Positions 33,322 to 47,543 of a stretch of 64,000 bases of DNA are shown here, piece by piece. The stretch's first letter is position 1. Each line of letters starts with the position of its first letter. This DNA is from Pholis gunnellus. Taxonomy: Eukaryota > Chordata > Actinopteri > Perciformes > Pholidae. The stretch is from contig OU342817.1 in the NCBI GenBank assembly GCA_910591455.2, positions 15,861,915 to 15,925,914 on the forward strand, in the 5' to 3' direction. Made by a program: the position numbers and the translations under genes. Under the pieces are notes generated by a model, which saw only the letters and a list, made by a program, of their open reading frames with translations, ran no database searches and was not told the origin of the DNA.

Positions 33322-36300
33322 TGCACACAGGAGCACCTAGGAAATGCAATGGAAAGGTACGCAGTGAATGAAGATATGTGAGAGACAAACAGTGTTAACA
33401 GATAAAAGGAAGCAGTTGAGTCATTTTTGGGGGATTGTGCAAGGACACGTTTTATCCTGGCATCATAAGATCACTCGTCCTATTTTGAAATCTTTGTTTA
33501 TTAAATTCCACTGCGTTGCCGTCTTTGTCTCACACTGAAGTCATGTACTGACTGAGCACTGACGTGACAATTAAAACTGTAATTCAGAAACATGCCTCGA
33601 AGGTGAAATTCTTTTCCAGGCTAAGTTAATGTGTTTGCAAAATCACTTCAAAGTACGAGTTATCAACGAGTGTGTGCATGTGTGTGTTCTCACCCCTCCT
33701 CGATGGTAACCCCGTGCATGATGATAGAGTTGGTGACTTTGACCTTCTCTTTGACCGTGGTGGAGTTTCCGATGGTGGACCTCTTTATGGAAGTCTTATC
33801 TGCTACCTGGCACAGTGCTCCGATGATGCTGTCTGATCCCATCTGTTGGCCGAGCACAAACGGTAACATTACTCACACATAGACGCATTCACAGGCCTCT
33901 CCAGTGGAAGTGCAGATTAGACTAGATCAAATTAGATGATAGCGAGTGAGCTGTGATACAGGACAATTGGTAAAACTGCTAATTAAGAGGGAAATGTAAG
34001 AAAATAGAAATAAAAAAACTGAGTTTTGAACTGTCTAATGGTTCTTCTTCTGCATTACACTTACCTGACATCTCTCAGAAATGACAGCGGTTGGGTGGAC
34101 TGCTGGCTCCTCAAACAGCTTTGGGGCCTAGTTGGGAGGAGGCAGAGGAGAGGGAGACATGAGATTTAAATAAAGATGATAAGCTAACTTTAATGATCCA
34201 TCTGGAGGAATTGGGTCATAGGGCCAAGTACACAGGACTCAAACAAGCATGCAATTCTGCATTAGAAGTGGCAAAATAGAAGCAGAATTATGAGCAATGA
34301 AAATGGAAACGACGACATCGACAAGAATGAGAGGGATAAGAGATGCGGAAGAGACAATATTGATCACCGCAGTTATTTTCTTAATTAATCCCAACAAAAA
34401 CTTACAAATACTAAAAAATAACAGCTAATTGTAGCTTATAAAAGGCTGGAACCAGAGAATGCTGGGTATTTTTCTCATCTTTGCCGTCCTAATACTTTAT
34501 GTAATCAAATTAAAGTCATGTATACATGAACATATCTAGGCACATACAACTGAATTCCCTCCAGTCTTACTCAAATGCACATGCAGTTTGGACACAACAT
34601 GCACACTTTAAAAAATGCGTGTTTAACAAAAAAAGGTGCAGGATTCTGTCCGACTCACCAGCCGGTTTGCTTCTATGTAAGCAGCTAAAGTGTTGACGCG
34701 GTAGCAAAGGCCCTGGTCAATGATGTGAACGTAGCAGCGGAGCTTTCCTCCGTGGTAAGCCTCGCTCATGTCACCGCGGTGGTCGTTCCAACAGGAGCGC
34801 TCCTGGGCCAGCTGGAGGAGAGGCTCGTCTCGTGAGGAGATGAGGAGCTCTGGACAATAAAAAAAGAGGCAAGTAGAGCGACACACACACACGCACTGTT
34901 TAGGGGGAATTTGTGTGCCTCTGGATTAGGCAGAGTTGTCCTTTTTTGTCTACTTTCTATGAGTTCTATGTCAGTGTTCATTTAAAACAAAAGCCAAACA
35001 TCGATATCCTCCATGGCTCATATGAATAAGACCCAGAGCTATTCTAACACCGCCGTGGCTGTTAAATGGTGTTTCCCCTCTGATTTTAGCGATGTGTCCG
35101 CGTGAACACTGACCGTGGCAGGTGGAGCCGTCGACCGTTTTCTGGTTCTGATCCTCCGCGTCCTCTTTGATTTTGGGACTGTTGGTTGTTTTTGAAAACT
35201 GCTTCCGCACCAAATACGGCACCAGCTCGCCACGGATCGAAGAGATGGACCTACGGTACAAGAAGAGGAAAGATTAAATAAGATTTCAACATCATGTTGA
35301 GCATCCTAAAAAGTCATCAGCATCACACACACGCCACAACATAAGTCCATGATCTCAGTTTAATGTTCTATCGTTAGACAATGGCTTCCTCATCGTCAAT
35401 TTGTTAGGAAAGCTTCACTTCTAGTAACAGTGATTGAAATAATACATAAAGAAGTGTATCCTTCTGGTGCTATGCATCTAAGACATTCACATCCTCTTGC
35501 TTTGCTGCCACTTGTGCCCAACATCTGATTCTGTCAGATGAATCAACATCTGATATCTCGATTATCTTTGCAGAGAGATAGAGTAACCCGAAAGAACTTT
35601 TGAGAATTGCAAACAGGAAGTCAAATGATGCCTATATCATTACTGTAATTGAGTATTGATTGTTACTCGATTGTTGAATTGAGTATTGATTGTTAGTAAA
35701 TTCAATAGACGCTAATTAAAAAATATAGTTCATCTAATTAAAAGCAGGTCACGACAATAAGCACCTCGGTGTAAAATGATGACTTCAAGTCTCCCTCTGT
35801 GTAACCACGAGGTAACGTGGTCTTACCGTCTTAATTTCCTTTTCCTCCTCCATGCACTGTGCTGTGCTACCAACCCCCCCGCCCCCCCTTTCACTTGCCC
35901 GCTCTTACTTTCTTTTAAAAAGGGAGATTAGAATTTCCATCTGAATGACAGGAGAAAAACAACAGTTACTCTGTCCATTTCTCTCCTTGAGCAAGAGACA
36001 GCATGGAGGAGAAAGGAGGAGAGAGAGAGAGAGGAGCTGTTTAAAAGAAAGTCCAAGAAAAGAGCTGAAGAAAGAAATGAGTCATCTAACAAGAGAGATG
36101 ATATACGGCGGCGGCAGAGGGTCCATTAGTGATGTAATGACGTAAGATTTATATCTATGGCACCGCTTGCCTTAACCAGAAATATACATCGGGGGTGAAG
36201 AGATGGGTGTCGGGTGATTTGTGTTCGTTGGCTTTGGATGTATTTATGTATTATCTAAAACTGGACACTCCATTTGAAATTGTTCACACTTAAAAACGTT

Positions 36301-39300
36301 CTGCACACACACATCGTCATCACCACCCTGTATGGAGAAGCTTGGCGCCGCGCTGTATCTTAGCGCGCAACCCTGTCTGGGATGCATCTGGATCAAGTGC
36401 CGTCGTTATCAAACACGCTTGATATATTTGTCTTTAAATGTGCTACAGTAGATCTCCTCCTCCAGTGTGCCCAGCTTGCCAAAAATGTTCTGTTATTAAT
36501 GTACGGGAGGAGATGAGGTAAGACTTCCTCTGACAAAACCTCGTCTGGAGGGCAGACCAGGGCAGACCTGGTCAGATTTGTTGTTAACAATCCATCCTCT
36601 AACGGGTTGTGGCACAATATTCTGCGATACAAAGCTGTTTGAGGACATTCTTGTCAACATATCTTATATTATTCAGTGAATATTAAAGAAGTTCAGCTTG
36701 TAAAACCAGATGATTTATTTTTTTAATTCAAGAGCTTTGATTTTTAGCTGCGATACTTGGCATTTTGCAGCTAAATCTTTTAGAAAAACTTTAGAAAATG
36801 AAACAGTTATTGGACATGATGCACCTGATGAGTAATAACTAATAAATGTTCTATTAAAATACTTATTGTACTTTTTTGTGGGTGTATCAAACCATGAGGC
36901 CTTTTTTTTTAACTGAATCATGAGCTGACTGTATTGTTGCACCCCTACTTAATACTAATATGTCATTACTAACACCTAAATATATCTACAAAACATTTGA
37001 ATACGAGCTCATATCATATCGGTCTTTTGATTTCTCTTACCAATCTGACCATGTTCGTACTGCCAGTGGAGCCACAGAGGCTCCCTGTGACACTGCCTTG
37101 CCTCAGAGGCTAAAGGCCTAACAGCCTGCCTCAGTGGCACATAGTAAAACAAATTAACACCTCGCTAGAATACCGTGCTAACGGGTCCTTTCAAAGCCTT
37201 ACACACCATGTAACCACGTTTAACACGTTCTACTGCGAATGTCTGTTTGACTGTATGGGTTCCTACCAAGTGTATGCGCGCATGTAACACCAATACTGCC
37301 CGCGCCGCAGATATACACTGGTCATTTTTAAATTAGTTTGAAACTATGGTTGGATAGCAAAAATATCTAATTATGTTCATTGAAGAACTCACTTGTTGTC
37401 GGCGAGAAAGTCCACCACTGCTTTTTTCAGACAGTAGAGGTGAGCGTCCACGAGGCCCGTTTTGATGTGCATCCTGGGATGTCTGCAGGTAGAAGACAAG
37501 AGTCAAGAGAGGACAATCACATCAAATCTGACTTTTTATTAATTCATCAGCACTAAAAAGATATTGGGCCTCATTCACAATTACGTGCGTAGAAATGTTC
37601 TTAATTTGCACAACAAAAGAAGTCGTTGTAAGAGAGAAGCATGGCCCCTAAAGCAAAAAAGCAACAGAATTTCACAACTGGACGTGGGCTTCATATGCCC
37701 AATTTCATGGCAGTTGGTGGAGGAGCCGAGTCAGTAAAAACAATTAAAACCACAACTGTTACATTTCGATGTGGACATGGTCATAAACGCCAGTGTAAGC
37801 CAAGTCTGGGACACTCAGTTTATATATATATTTTAATTATGACAATAATTGAGGATGAAAGTGAACCAATTTCATAGTTATTTAATACATTTGGTCAATG
37901 CAATAGTATATTTATTCATTTTTAATGAATGCGGTTTTAATATGAGATGCATTTAGTTAACAGGTGTGTCATCATTTTTTGCTGTTTGTGAATATAGCCC
38001 ATTTTTTTCTGACATTTTAACGAAGGCTGAAAAAAAAATACACCAGAGTTTTCATCAGAATATGCTTTTGTGGAGTCCCACCGCACTGCATGCGTGCACC
38101 ACTTTCATGACAAGCATTATAACCATGGCTGCTACTTCGAGGAGAACTCGCTTTGATTCTTTCCATCACCTGCTGTGTTTATGTTTTACGTTTGCTACTC
38201 GTTTACTGAAAGCCCTTTTAATTTACCTCCGCTTTGCACATAGGACAGGAACTTTTGATGAAAGCCAGACACGGCCGTGGGCTCACATAAAAGTCAGAGA
38301 ATAGTGACATCTGTCTATTGTCCTCCGTCAGCTACCGTAGATGTCGCCCCCACAGAGCTGCCGCCAGTGAGACAGGTTTATGTTGACTGGGGGGGGGGGG
38401 GGGGGGGGGGCGCACATGCACACAGACACAGCGTCACCCCCAATCATGCATTCACTCATTCACACATTTATTTATTTACACACGGACACACAGTTTGACC
38501 ATGTGACATTTACGAAGCGAGGGCCAAAGAAAACCATGTCATCCTCCGGGTTTCAATAAAGCCCTTCATCCTCTCCGACGACCTATCCTCCTCTTCCTCG
38601 GCCCCTTCAATCACTACATAGTAAAAGCTGCGGGGCGCATTGTTCCTGAAAGGAGCGTACCAGTGCTTTTACATGTTTTAGTCCATTTGCTGCAAATCAC
38701 ATATAGGCCTTCCATTACTGCTCACCAGATTTCAAAGCATGCTGCACTGATTTAGATTATTAAAGTTGTAAAAGCAGATTGATTTGAAAAGTCTGTGCCT
38801 CGTTACCACACAACAATAGCGTAACTCTGACTAAATTAAAAGCAGACGACGGTTCACTGTTTATATGTGAAGATCTTGAGCGTGCCGATCCACGTTTTCA
38901 AACTGAAATCAGTTGAAACTAAATCTGAGATTCTATCTTATTTTACATGCAAAAATAAGTACTATATATTCTTTTATTTAGTGTTTTGACGATGATGTTC
39001 TCTCAAATCTGGGTTACTGGTGACCGAAAACTCCATGGCGTGTGATTCAGATCATTTGGCTCAACTTACCAATACCCTCCTGGGGATCAATAAAATATTT
39101 ATTTTATGTTTCTTTTTAATTTGACCTTTATTTAACCAAATAAGTCAACTGAGAACCAGTTCTCATTAACAATGACGACCTGGCCAAAAAGGCAAGCAAA
39201 CGAATCTGGTACAAAGATTACGACATCATAATATGTACAATCAATAAACAAACAGTTGCAGTGATCCCAGTCTATCGTTTGTAATGAGGTATTGGAGGAG

Positions 39301-42300
39301 GGTGACGGAATGAGGGTGTGGAGTTTTAGCTTTTTTTTGCAACTCGTTCCAGTCTGCTGCTCCGAGCGACTGGAACGAGCAGCGGCCGAAGGCGGTGCGG
39401 ACGTTTGGAATGACCGTGTTGATTAAATTGCTGGAGCGTAAATTGCGGTTCCTGTTGGAGATGATGAGTAGAGGGCGGAGGTATGTGGGGGTTTCACCAA
39501 TGATAGATTTAAAGATGAACTGATACCAGGGGATTAATCCGCGGGTGTGGAGTGACGGCCAGTTGACTAGAGACTATTTCTGATTCTAATCAGAAGCATT
39601 TTCATTTATTAAGCTTTACTTGCATTTATGTTTTTTCTTTAAATTTGTCAACCATCTGTACATACATATTGGTTCTACTAATGAACCTCTTATTGTTGGT
39701 ATCGGTATCCAGCACTAATCTACCATCACCAGCAGTGCGCCAGTAACGGGACCATAAACTGAAAACACCTGTGTGGGTGTTCAGAGACTTTAAAACTCCT
39801 CTTTACTCTTTAACATGCACAGAGAAATTTCTAAAATGTCAAATAAAATATATCTGCCATGATCCAGGATAGGATACTGAAAATGGCATGGGAATAAATG
39901 AAAATGGTGATTGATGCAACCCCTCTACCTCTCCTCCGCCCACTTCCTTCCTCTCTCTTTCATCAAAAACTCTTCTCTACAATGTTGACCGTTCTCCTTT
40001 TAACTCTCCCCGTCTTAACCAGGCCTGCCCTATAACTAGAGTGACTCAGGAGGATTGCCTAGTCACACATATTTCACAACCAAATGCTGAAAGCCATAAA
40101 TCGAACTGTGTGTGTGTGTGTGTGGTTCCGTCTGTGTTTGGCTATTTTATTAAAAAGCATAAAAACACATGTGCGAGCACAGACACGCTCTGCGGGTGTT
40201 TGTCAAATGTATTTATTCATACAACTTTTCCCAGGTGTGCGCCTGTGTGTGTGTGTGTGTGTGTGTATCGTGGGCTGAAAGCGGAATTTATGGGAACACC
40301 CAGCATGTGACATCACCGTTTGGCATCTGGGGGTACGAGTCGAGAGCAAGAACCAGAGAGAGAGAGAGAGAGAGCAGGAACAGGTGCTCTTAAAAGTGAA
40401 GGGCAGCATGGTGAAGAACAGGTATAAGGGATGTGCAGCACTTCAGGCTTCACAAAAACATGTTGAACAGCAGAGTGAAGTCTCGCAATCAAGTGTTGGT
40501 TCTGCCCACTGCCATTCATTATATGAATCCAGCCACCGAATGAATTATTTTTGACTTTAGCACTCTTAATTTCATGCAAGGCGGTTTTTTTGTTTTTTGA
40601 CAAAAAATAATAAGACAATATTAGACCTCTTATTTCACTGAAATATTAAAAATGAACCAGCAAAAACAAAACAGTAAACAAATCATTCTCTTGTATTAGG
40701 CTAAACCAATAGAAATGCAACACAACTTAAAATGTGTCACTTGTTCTAATACATTTCTGTTTAAGGATGACATTACCCAAGTTATAAACAAAAAATATTA
40801 TTTTTCTTTAACCCCAAAATCAAGACTCTCCAAAGCTTCGATCCTAAACTGAATCGTCTGTATGAACTGAATGGGATTCCTTTTAAAGCAGGAAAGTATT
40901 CTACTATTTGGAAACTAATACACAAATTACATTTTGTTTTAAAAAGGTTGCTAGTCCTTTTGATGAAAACACCGAGCACTGGCCACATACCACTTTATTC
41001 GTTTACACGTTTCGCAGAATCCAACAAACATCTTGTGTTTCCCAAACAAGGGTAAACATGTTGCTCTTCCAGCAACATCACGTGACTTCTGGTTGCTGTG
41101 AGTGCTGTAGACCTCGGTGTCAAGTGGAGCAGGAATTTAGTCTCTGCAGGCGAGGATGACTCAACACTTGGATTAATGACGGACTACTAAAGTACCACTA
41201 AAGTCCTCAGTGGGAGAGAGGAGTCACATCTCTCTCGCGCGCAAACACACGCAGCATCGTGTCTTATTTAGTTAAACTAAAACCCCACAGCGGACGATGA
41301 CTCAGGCACAGCAGAACGACCGTTAATTCTCTCATTAGTCAGGTTTCCACTCCAGAGCCAGCAGGGCTAAAAGAGCTCACGACTCATTCAGAGCATGGAA
41401 CTACTGCGTCCAAAACTAAATGCGTGTGATTCCCTTAATACCATGCTAAGCTAAAAAGATGCTTCCTTAATTGAGCTGGCTCACATATTTGAGCGCACAT
41501 GGACCTGCAGGTGTGGTGCAGTTACTATTGATGACTGACCAGCACATCTTTATATATATATATACAAAATCCTATTTAGTGCATAAAATGTCACTAAGTC
41601 AGAGCTTGAAATTGAGATTTTGTAGAACAAACAATCTGGCACAAAGATATTCCATCGCATTTGAGAAGCTGTTACCAGCATGCGTTGGGCTTTTGTGTTT
41701 AATAAATGGCAAATACTCGATCATTTCAGGCCTAATGTTTATGTTTTGAAATTTCATAAATGTTGAAGAAAGGAAAATTAAAACCAGACCAACGCATATG
41801 CCAGCATTTGGATTTTAGGTTTTGAAGCCTGCCAAATGATTCAGAGGTTCTGACATTTAAAAAATAAATAAAAATGAGCCAGCAAGTAAACAAATATCCA
41901 TAAAACAAATAAAGCTGATGCACAACAGAACTCATAGAAGAGTGTACAAATACAAGAAAATAATTATTAACTTTCCCTTTTTGGCTTCCAGTAGCAGCAT
42001 GTGTTGATGGTACATTTAGTACCAGGTACAGTGACACAAAGGTTACACATCAAAACAGTTTGTTCCTAAAATGTGTTACTGCATTAATGTAATCAAGCCC
42101 TTTTGTTGAACTGCAATGGAAGTTATTAGAGTTCTGGAAGGTGCAGCGTGGGGTGTTTGTGTTGATTGGGCCGGTTTCAGCTCGTCTGTACTCGTGCCAT
42201 CATTGCAAACAGATGCACACAAACTCCAGGTCCAATATCTTAAAAAGGTCAATGCACTTAAGATATGCTTCTCAAAAAAATGTGATGCAACCTTTTATAG

Positions 42301-43480
42301 CGTCCCTGCTTTGTTTATTTTATTATTATAATTTTACAAGCAACCAGGTTACCATCATAGTAAAGACACATGATGTTTTATACTGACTGTAATTTAATGA
42401 CACTACCCAAACATGGAGCTCAATGGTTCTGCTTGAGTCTTTCTCACGATTAAAAACAATTTTGATTTGGAATCGGCCAATTAACCCGCAGCCAACCGTT
42501 CCTCCAGGCCTGCGTCCAAGAGACCCTGACAGGTGGAGCTGTAACGTACGAGGGGAAGCTCAGCTGGAGTCCTTTCACGCCATTTTAAGCGATCTCCACG
42601 TCAAACTATCTCACATGTGCAGAAGGTTTTGAGCGAACACTCCTCCACCATGTGGAAAACATAAAGAAGAAGAAGAAAGAAAAAAAAAGCACAGGATTGA
42701 GGACGAACAAGGATGAAAGAATAGATAAACAAACAGATGTATGGAATGACACACAGAATAAGGGAGAGATGCCTAAAAGAACGAAGTGAAGAGGGAAAAA
42801 GAATTATATAAAAAACTAAACATGATCTCATATATTTCCACGTTTGAACATTGGATTGGTGGGCACTGTGAGGAGTGCATTCAATGTATTCAAATCCTCA
42901 TTTTGAAAAAGCATGAAAGAGTGAATGAATGATCGTGTGGACGGAAGCACAGCACTGAAGGCTGAAGAGAATTAATTAGAACTGGAAGCAAATAAACTGG
43001 ATATGAAAACGCTCTGGACAGAGGACCCAGCTGGGATCAGACTGGTGAGCACAAATGTTCCATGAATGAGACGGCGTGCACGTGTAAAATACAAATTATA
43101 GAAGGAAGGCACCTGTAGTGTGTGTATGACGTGCCATGACGAAATGACCTTTGACTGGATGGTACTGATGTGCAAAACAGTCAAATCTTGTAAAACTACC
43201 CAGTGGTGTTACAAAAAAAAATAAACCCACAACTCTGGAATTTATTCTGCTATGTGTTACCGTCTGCGTAAATACTGTACGTGGAGAGATTTGTCTGGTA
43301 TGGTTGTGTGACGCGTGTGTGTATAAATGATCAGAGGTGATTTAAAAGTTCCAAGTCCTTCAACGTAAGCCATAAATGTTTAGCTGTGGGCTCGTGTTTC
43401 CATAACACAGATGACAACGCAAGAGTGTTTTCTCTCCATCAATGTCCACCCCGAGGTTTCTGTGTGTGTTCATATAAGCA

Positions 43481-43561
<81 letters not shown>

Positions 43562-46322
43562 CTGAAGATTTCTCTGTGCATGGAAGCATGCAAGCAGCTG
43601 CTCTGGCCCCCCTCTTATTGGCCAGAATTTACAGTGGCTTTGGCTCCATGAAGTATTTACGAGCTCCCAAAACACCCGCTCTCACTCATACATGCATTTT
43701 AGGACTCAGAAAGGAAAACCTACCTAGAGTACTCTTCCTGTAACAAAAATCCCACACACCCGCCACAGAGCCTTCGGCCTAAAACAGAAAGCGAGACGTC
43801 TGCTCTCTAAACCTAAACACAGAACATATTTATCCCAAACACTGGTCGTTTAACGGTCGGCTCACCTAATTACCAAAACTATTTTCTTACCAGCGATATT
43901 TAGCCATGAATATGACACAAAGTTGCAATAGAGGAGTGCACAGGCTTTGTGGTGAACGGTTTTCACTTGTTTCTACTGGAGAAACTGTCCCTTTAAAAAC
44001 TGTTCACAACAAGGGCTGTTGATTATTATATATTGAATATTTTCTACATGTGATTTTTCAATGCTGTGCTGTATTATAGTGTGGGAGGGGGAGATATCTT
44101 AGAGGTGGATATCTCAAAAATCTGGACAAATTAAACCAAACCTATCTGCATAGTAAGAGATGAAATATGTGTTTGTAACCCAGATAAACCCATTTTTAAA
44201 ATGACTTACTTCCTCATGATAGACTTCCTAATTGACAGCCCGTCCTCCAGATCGGCCTCATTGGCCATGAACAGCAGCCTCTTCCCTGACTGATCCACTC
44301 CCACAAAGTCTCTCTGTTCAGCTGGGGGGGAAGAAATACACAATATGTAATGTTCACACAAAACAATGGAGGCTAAGAGTAAGTGACACATTTAGCAATT
44401 TAAGTTTGGTTGAATTTATGAGGAAGCCCGTTTCCTCTCTTAAACATTTGGGGAGTAGGCAATTGAATATCAATGACGAGCATTAAGACCTTCACTGAAA
44501 TGAATTCTTTAAGTATAAATATATCATGACCAATCACTCATCCTATCAGAATCCTGGCATGCAGGTAATGTCTGCAGTAACAGTGTCTTCCCCTGTGATC
44601 ACTTATTCTTCTTACCCGTCTTTTTCTTGCCCTTCTGGCCTGGGACCGTCTCTGTGAACTCATGGGCTTTGCTCATCAGCATGGCCAGTGTTGCATTGTG
44701 GGCTCTGAACAGGTCGACCACCTCGTGAAGCGCCACATCTGTTATCAGGTCACAGCTCAGCACCAGGACGTCCGTCTGAAGGGGGAGGTCGGGAAGACAG
44801 CAGACAGTAAAGTGAGACAGTGTCTAAATAAGATGTGACAAAAGGACCACAACATACTGGATCTCTCAGGCTTTCAAATGGAAGTTTCTGGCTTGTCCTC
44901 TATTTTTGGAACCAAATCTTCCCGCCTGTTGTGAATTTGCAGACATTTCCAATGTCTCCCCTGCAAACACGTAAAAAAACAAAACACAGAAATGCATAAG
45001 ATATAGCTTGAAGGGCGAGTCGTGTTTACAAAGTGAGGTTTCCTCACTCACGAAAGTCGTCTCAGAGCGCACGCAGACTACACAGAAATATATGTGGCGA
45101 CATCGCTCCACATAAACACCTCAGGACACGAGAGCTTGAAATGGGTTATTTTCAATACTCACAACAGCAATTGGCTCACCGAGACGGAGTTTGAGACAGA
45201 CAGAGACGGAGGAGAATGAAGAAATAACTGTTCTTGGTCAACAGCGGGCTCCTCCTTGTTAGCACTGCTTGTACACCAGCCAAACCGTTATCATTGTTTT
45301 AGGAAAGCGTCTGTTTCTCATCATCTGATTTAACTCTTTTGTTTGAAAGTGAGCTCTATTGTTGAAATGTTGCCTCATCATCCTTTAGCTGCATGTGTAC
45401 AGTGACATCACAGCAATGAATGCAAACAAATAACTTTGAATGAAAACTTGTGACATTAGAAGATGAATGAAGTTCCCAACAACAGAAAACCAGCTTATAG
45501 GACCAAACAATAGTTGAGTTGCTACAAATAACAAAAGCCACAGTGATAACGTAAGAACAGCTTTAGCTGGAAATGTTGCACTATTGGAACTACTTTGATA
45601 TTGAACCGGGCGGTATGACCTGAACAGCAACAGTTTGCTAAATGCAATTAAAACTTTGCTCAACCCTTTTGAACGATAGTTGTAATTTTCTATTTATTGT
45701 TTAAAACAATGCTGGACAGATGACATATCTGACGTGTTTACTTTTCATTCTGTGAGCGATCATATCTCTGAAAACAATAAGTGGGTAAAATAAATCAAGG
45801 CCACCTCTAAATTTGCAAATCATTTTTATAATTGTTTTCTATTATCCTGGCAGAGAATGACAGAATATCACATAAATAACTTCCTATCTCCCTCTTTCAC
45901 CAAGAACAACAAAGCTAGGCCGCCCGACTTTAAGGACCTTCCTATGAACTGATCCAAAGACAGCACCGCTCGAACATCATGATGCAAAGAGAATAAGGAT
46001 GCTGGCGCTTGATTTCCAAAACCCAAATGACAAAAGACACTCGTATTTAAAATAAACCCACCATCATTTGCCAAAGAAGGCCAGAAAAAGAATATTCTTT
46101 AACAATTTCACACTCCAGAGATTATTTCCATTATAAACTCAAACTATGCTCAGCGTTCCAGCTGTATAATAATGTGTAAACCAATCTAGGTCTTAAACTG
46201 TATATCAATACACAGCTTGTGAATTCCGTAGAGATATCACTTACTCTACCACCAACGACAGAGAGCACAAAACAGACATCAATCCTATGAACTGGCCTCC
46301 ATGGATGTTACATGTCTGTCTG

Positions 46323-46409
<87 letters not shown>

Positions 46410-47484
46410 ACATGTGGGTGCGCCCACATTTGTGTGTCTGTGTGCGGTATCCATCTGTCTGTCCTGTGATGAAGGCTGTCAGCATAAGACTTAATCCCAC
46501 CATTAGCACCAGCAGCCGTAACGACAGAGACATCTTTACTATGTCTGTGACGGAGGGAAGAAGGAAAAGAAAGAGTGAGAGATGAGGGGGGAGATGTAAG
46601 GAAGATAAACTGGTTAGTAAAAAAATCAACCTGTCAAAAATGAAGAAAGAAAAAGAGAGGAACATTGGAAGTATAATAAGGCAAAGATGGAAGGGGGAAA
46701 GAGTGAAGAGAAAATGGATGATGGGAGGCGCTGGCAAAACTTAATGTACTGCATTCCCTAAAGCACATCAGTGTATAAGTATGTAGTGCAAGTAAAAGGA
46801 TGCATCTTAAAATATTTAAGAACACAACCAACACCTCAACTGTTTAGCCTGATTAAGACAAATGAATGAGTGAAGGAAGAAACTAATAAAACTACAGCGG
46901 TACACATCTGCTTTTCTGTCTACTACGTTCTGAAATTGGAGAGGAAGGACTTTGACACTTCAACCTGGTTTAACATTGCATTCACCATTTCACTTGAAAC
47001 ACTTGAAAATGATGAAGCGTTACTACAAAGGATTAAAGAATTCCCTTGATTTTGTAAGTAACGAACACTAAGGGTGACTGTTGAAGAGCTGAGCTCTCCG
47101 TGTGCGAGTGTGTGTGCAGAGGGCCGGTATCAGTGGGGTCAGGGGTCGTGGAGTTGACCTAGAGGTAACTCCCAGCGTAACCTGGTCGGGACCTGGCGAC
47201 AGGAAGCTGCCACGGCAAAGCTGGAGGTGTCTGCAGGAGATCTACTGACACTGAAACTCAGAGACCTTTCAACTCTCCTCTCCAACACACACATGTTCTG
47301 AACCAGAGCACACAAGTATGCGCGCACACACGCACACACACACACTCAGGCGACAGCAGAGTGGAGTCAGCTGGGGAGACAGAGACACTTTGGCCTTTCA
47401 ACAACCAGGATCTCTGGACAGGTCAGGACCACACACACTGATGCACACGCACACACGCGCACACGCGCACACGCGCACACGCAC

Positions 47485-47543
<59 letters not shown>

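Larger units (their letters stand above)
29594..33693 (-). other. eif2b3: eif2b3 intron 10
   Basis: No exon seen. Contents: (CA)n 29603-29647, the hAT-type fragment, a GC-rich GGCGCG repeat 30552-30599, (GT)n 30838-30857 and 31207-31252, poly-C 31411-31425 and 31480-31494, poly-A with GAAA repeats 31673-31706, (GA)n 31877-31924 and a 60-nt (CA)n 33258-33319. Confidence 0.75.
33843..35113 (-). other. eif2b3: short eif2b3 introns 7, 8 and 9 between exons 7 and 10
   Basis: Introns of 264 bp (34850-35113), 531 bp (34128-34658) and 222 bp (33843-34064). Nothing beyond splice signals was seen. Confidence 0.75.
37483..44209 (-). other. eif2b3: eif2b3 intron 5
   Basis: At 6.7 kb this is the longest eif2b3 intron. 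It holds the Harbinger-like element (37566-38000), poly-G 38389-38410, LINE remnants (39060-39580), GT runs near 40108-40125 and 40243-40266, a GA run 40356-40374 and the GT/TATA microsatellite 43482-43560. The remainder shows no recognisable sequence. Confidence 0.7.

Noticed and set aside
36393..36632. 79-codon minus-strand frame in eif2b3 intron 6
   Set aside because: Composition is protein-like, but no family is recognised, no good splice sites frame it and it is not in phase with eif2b3.
42423..42632. 69-codon plus-strand frame in eif2b3 intron 5
   Set aside because: No similarity known to me and no supporting signals. It is within the size expected by chance.
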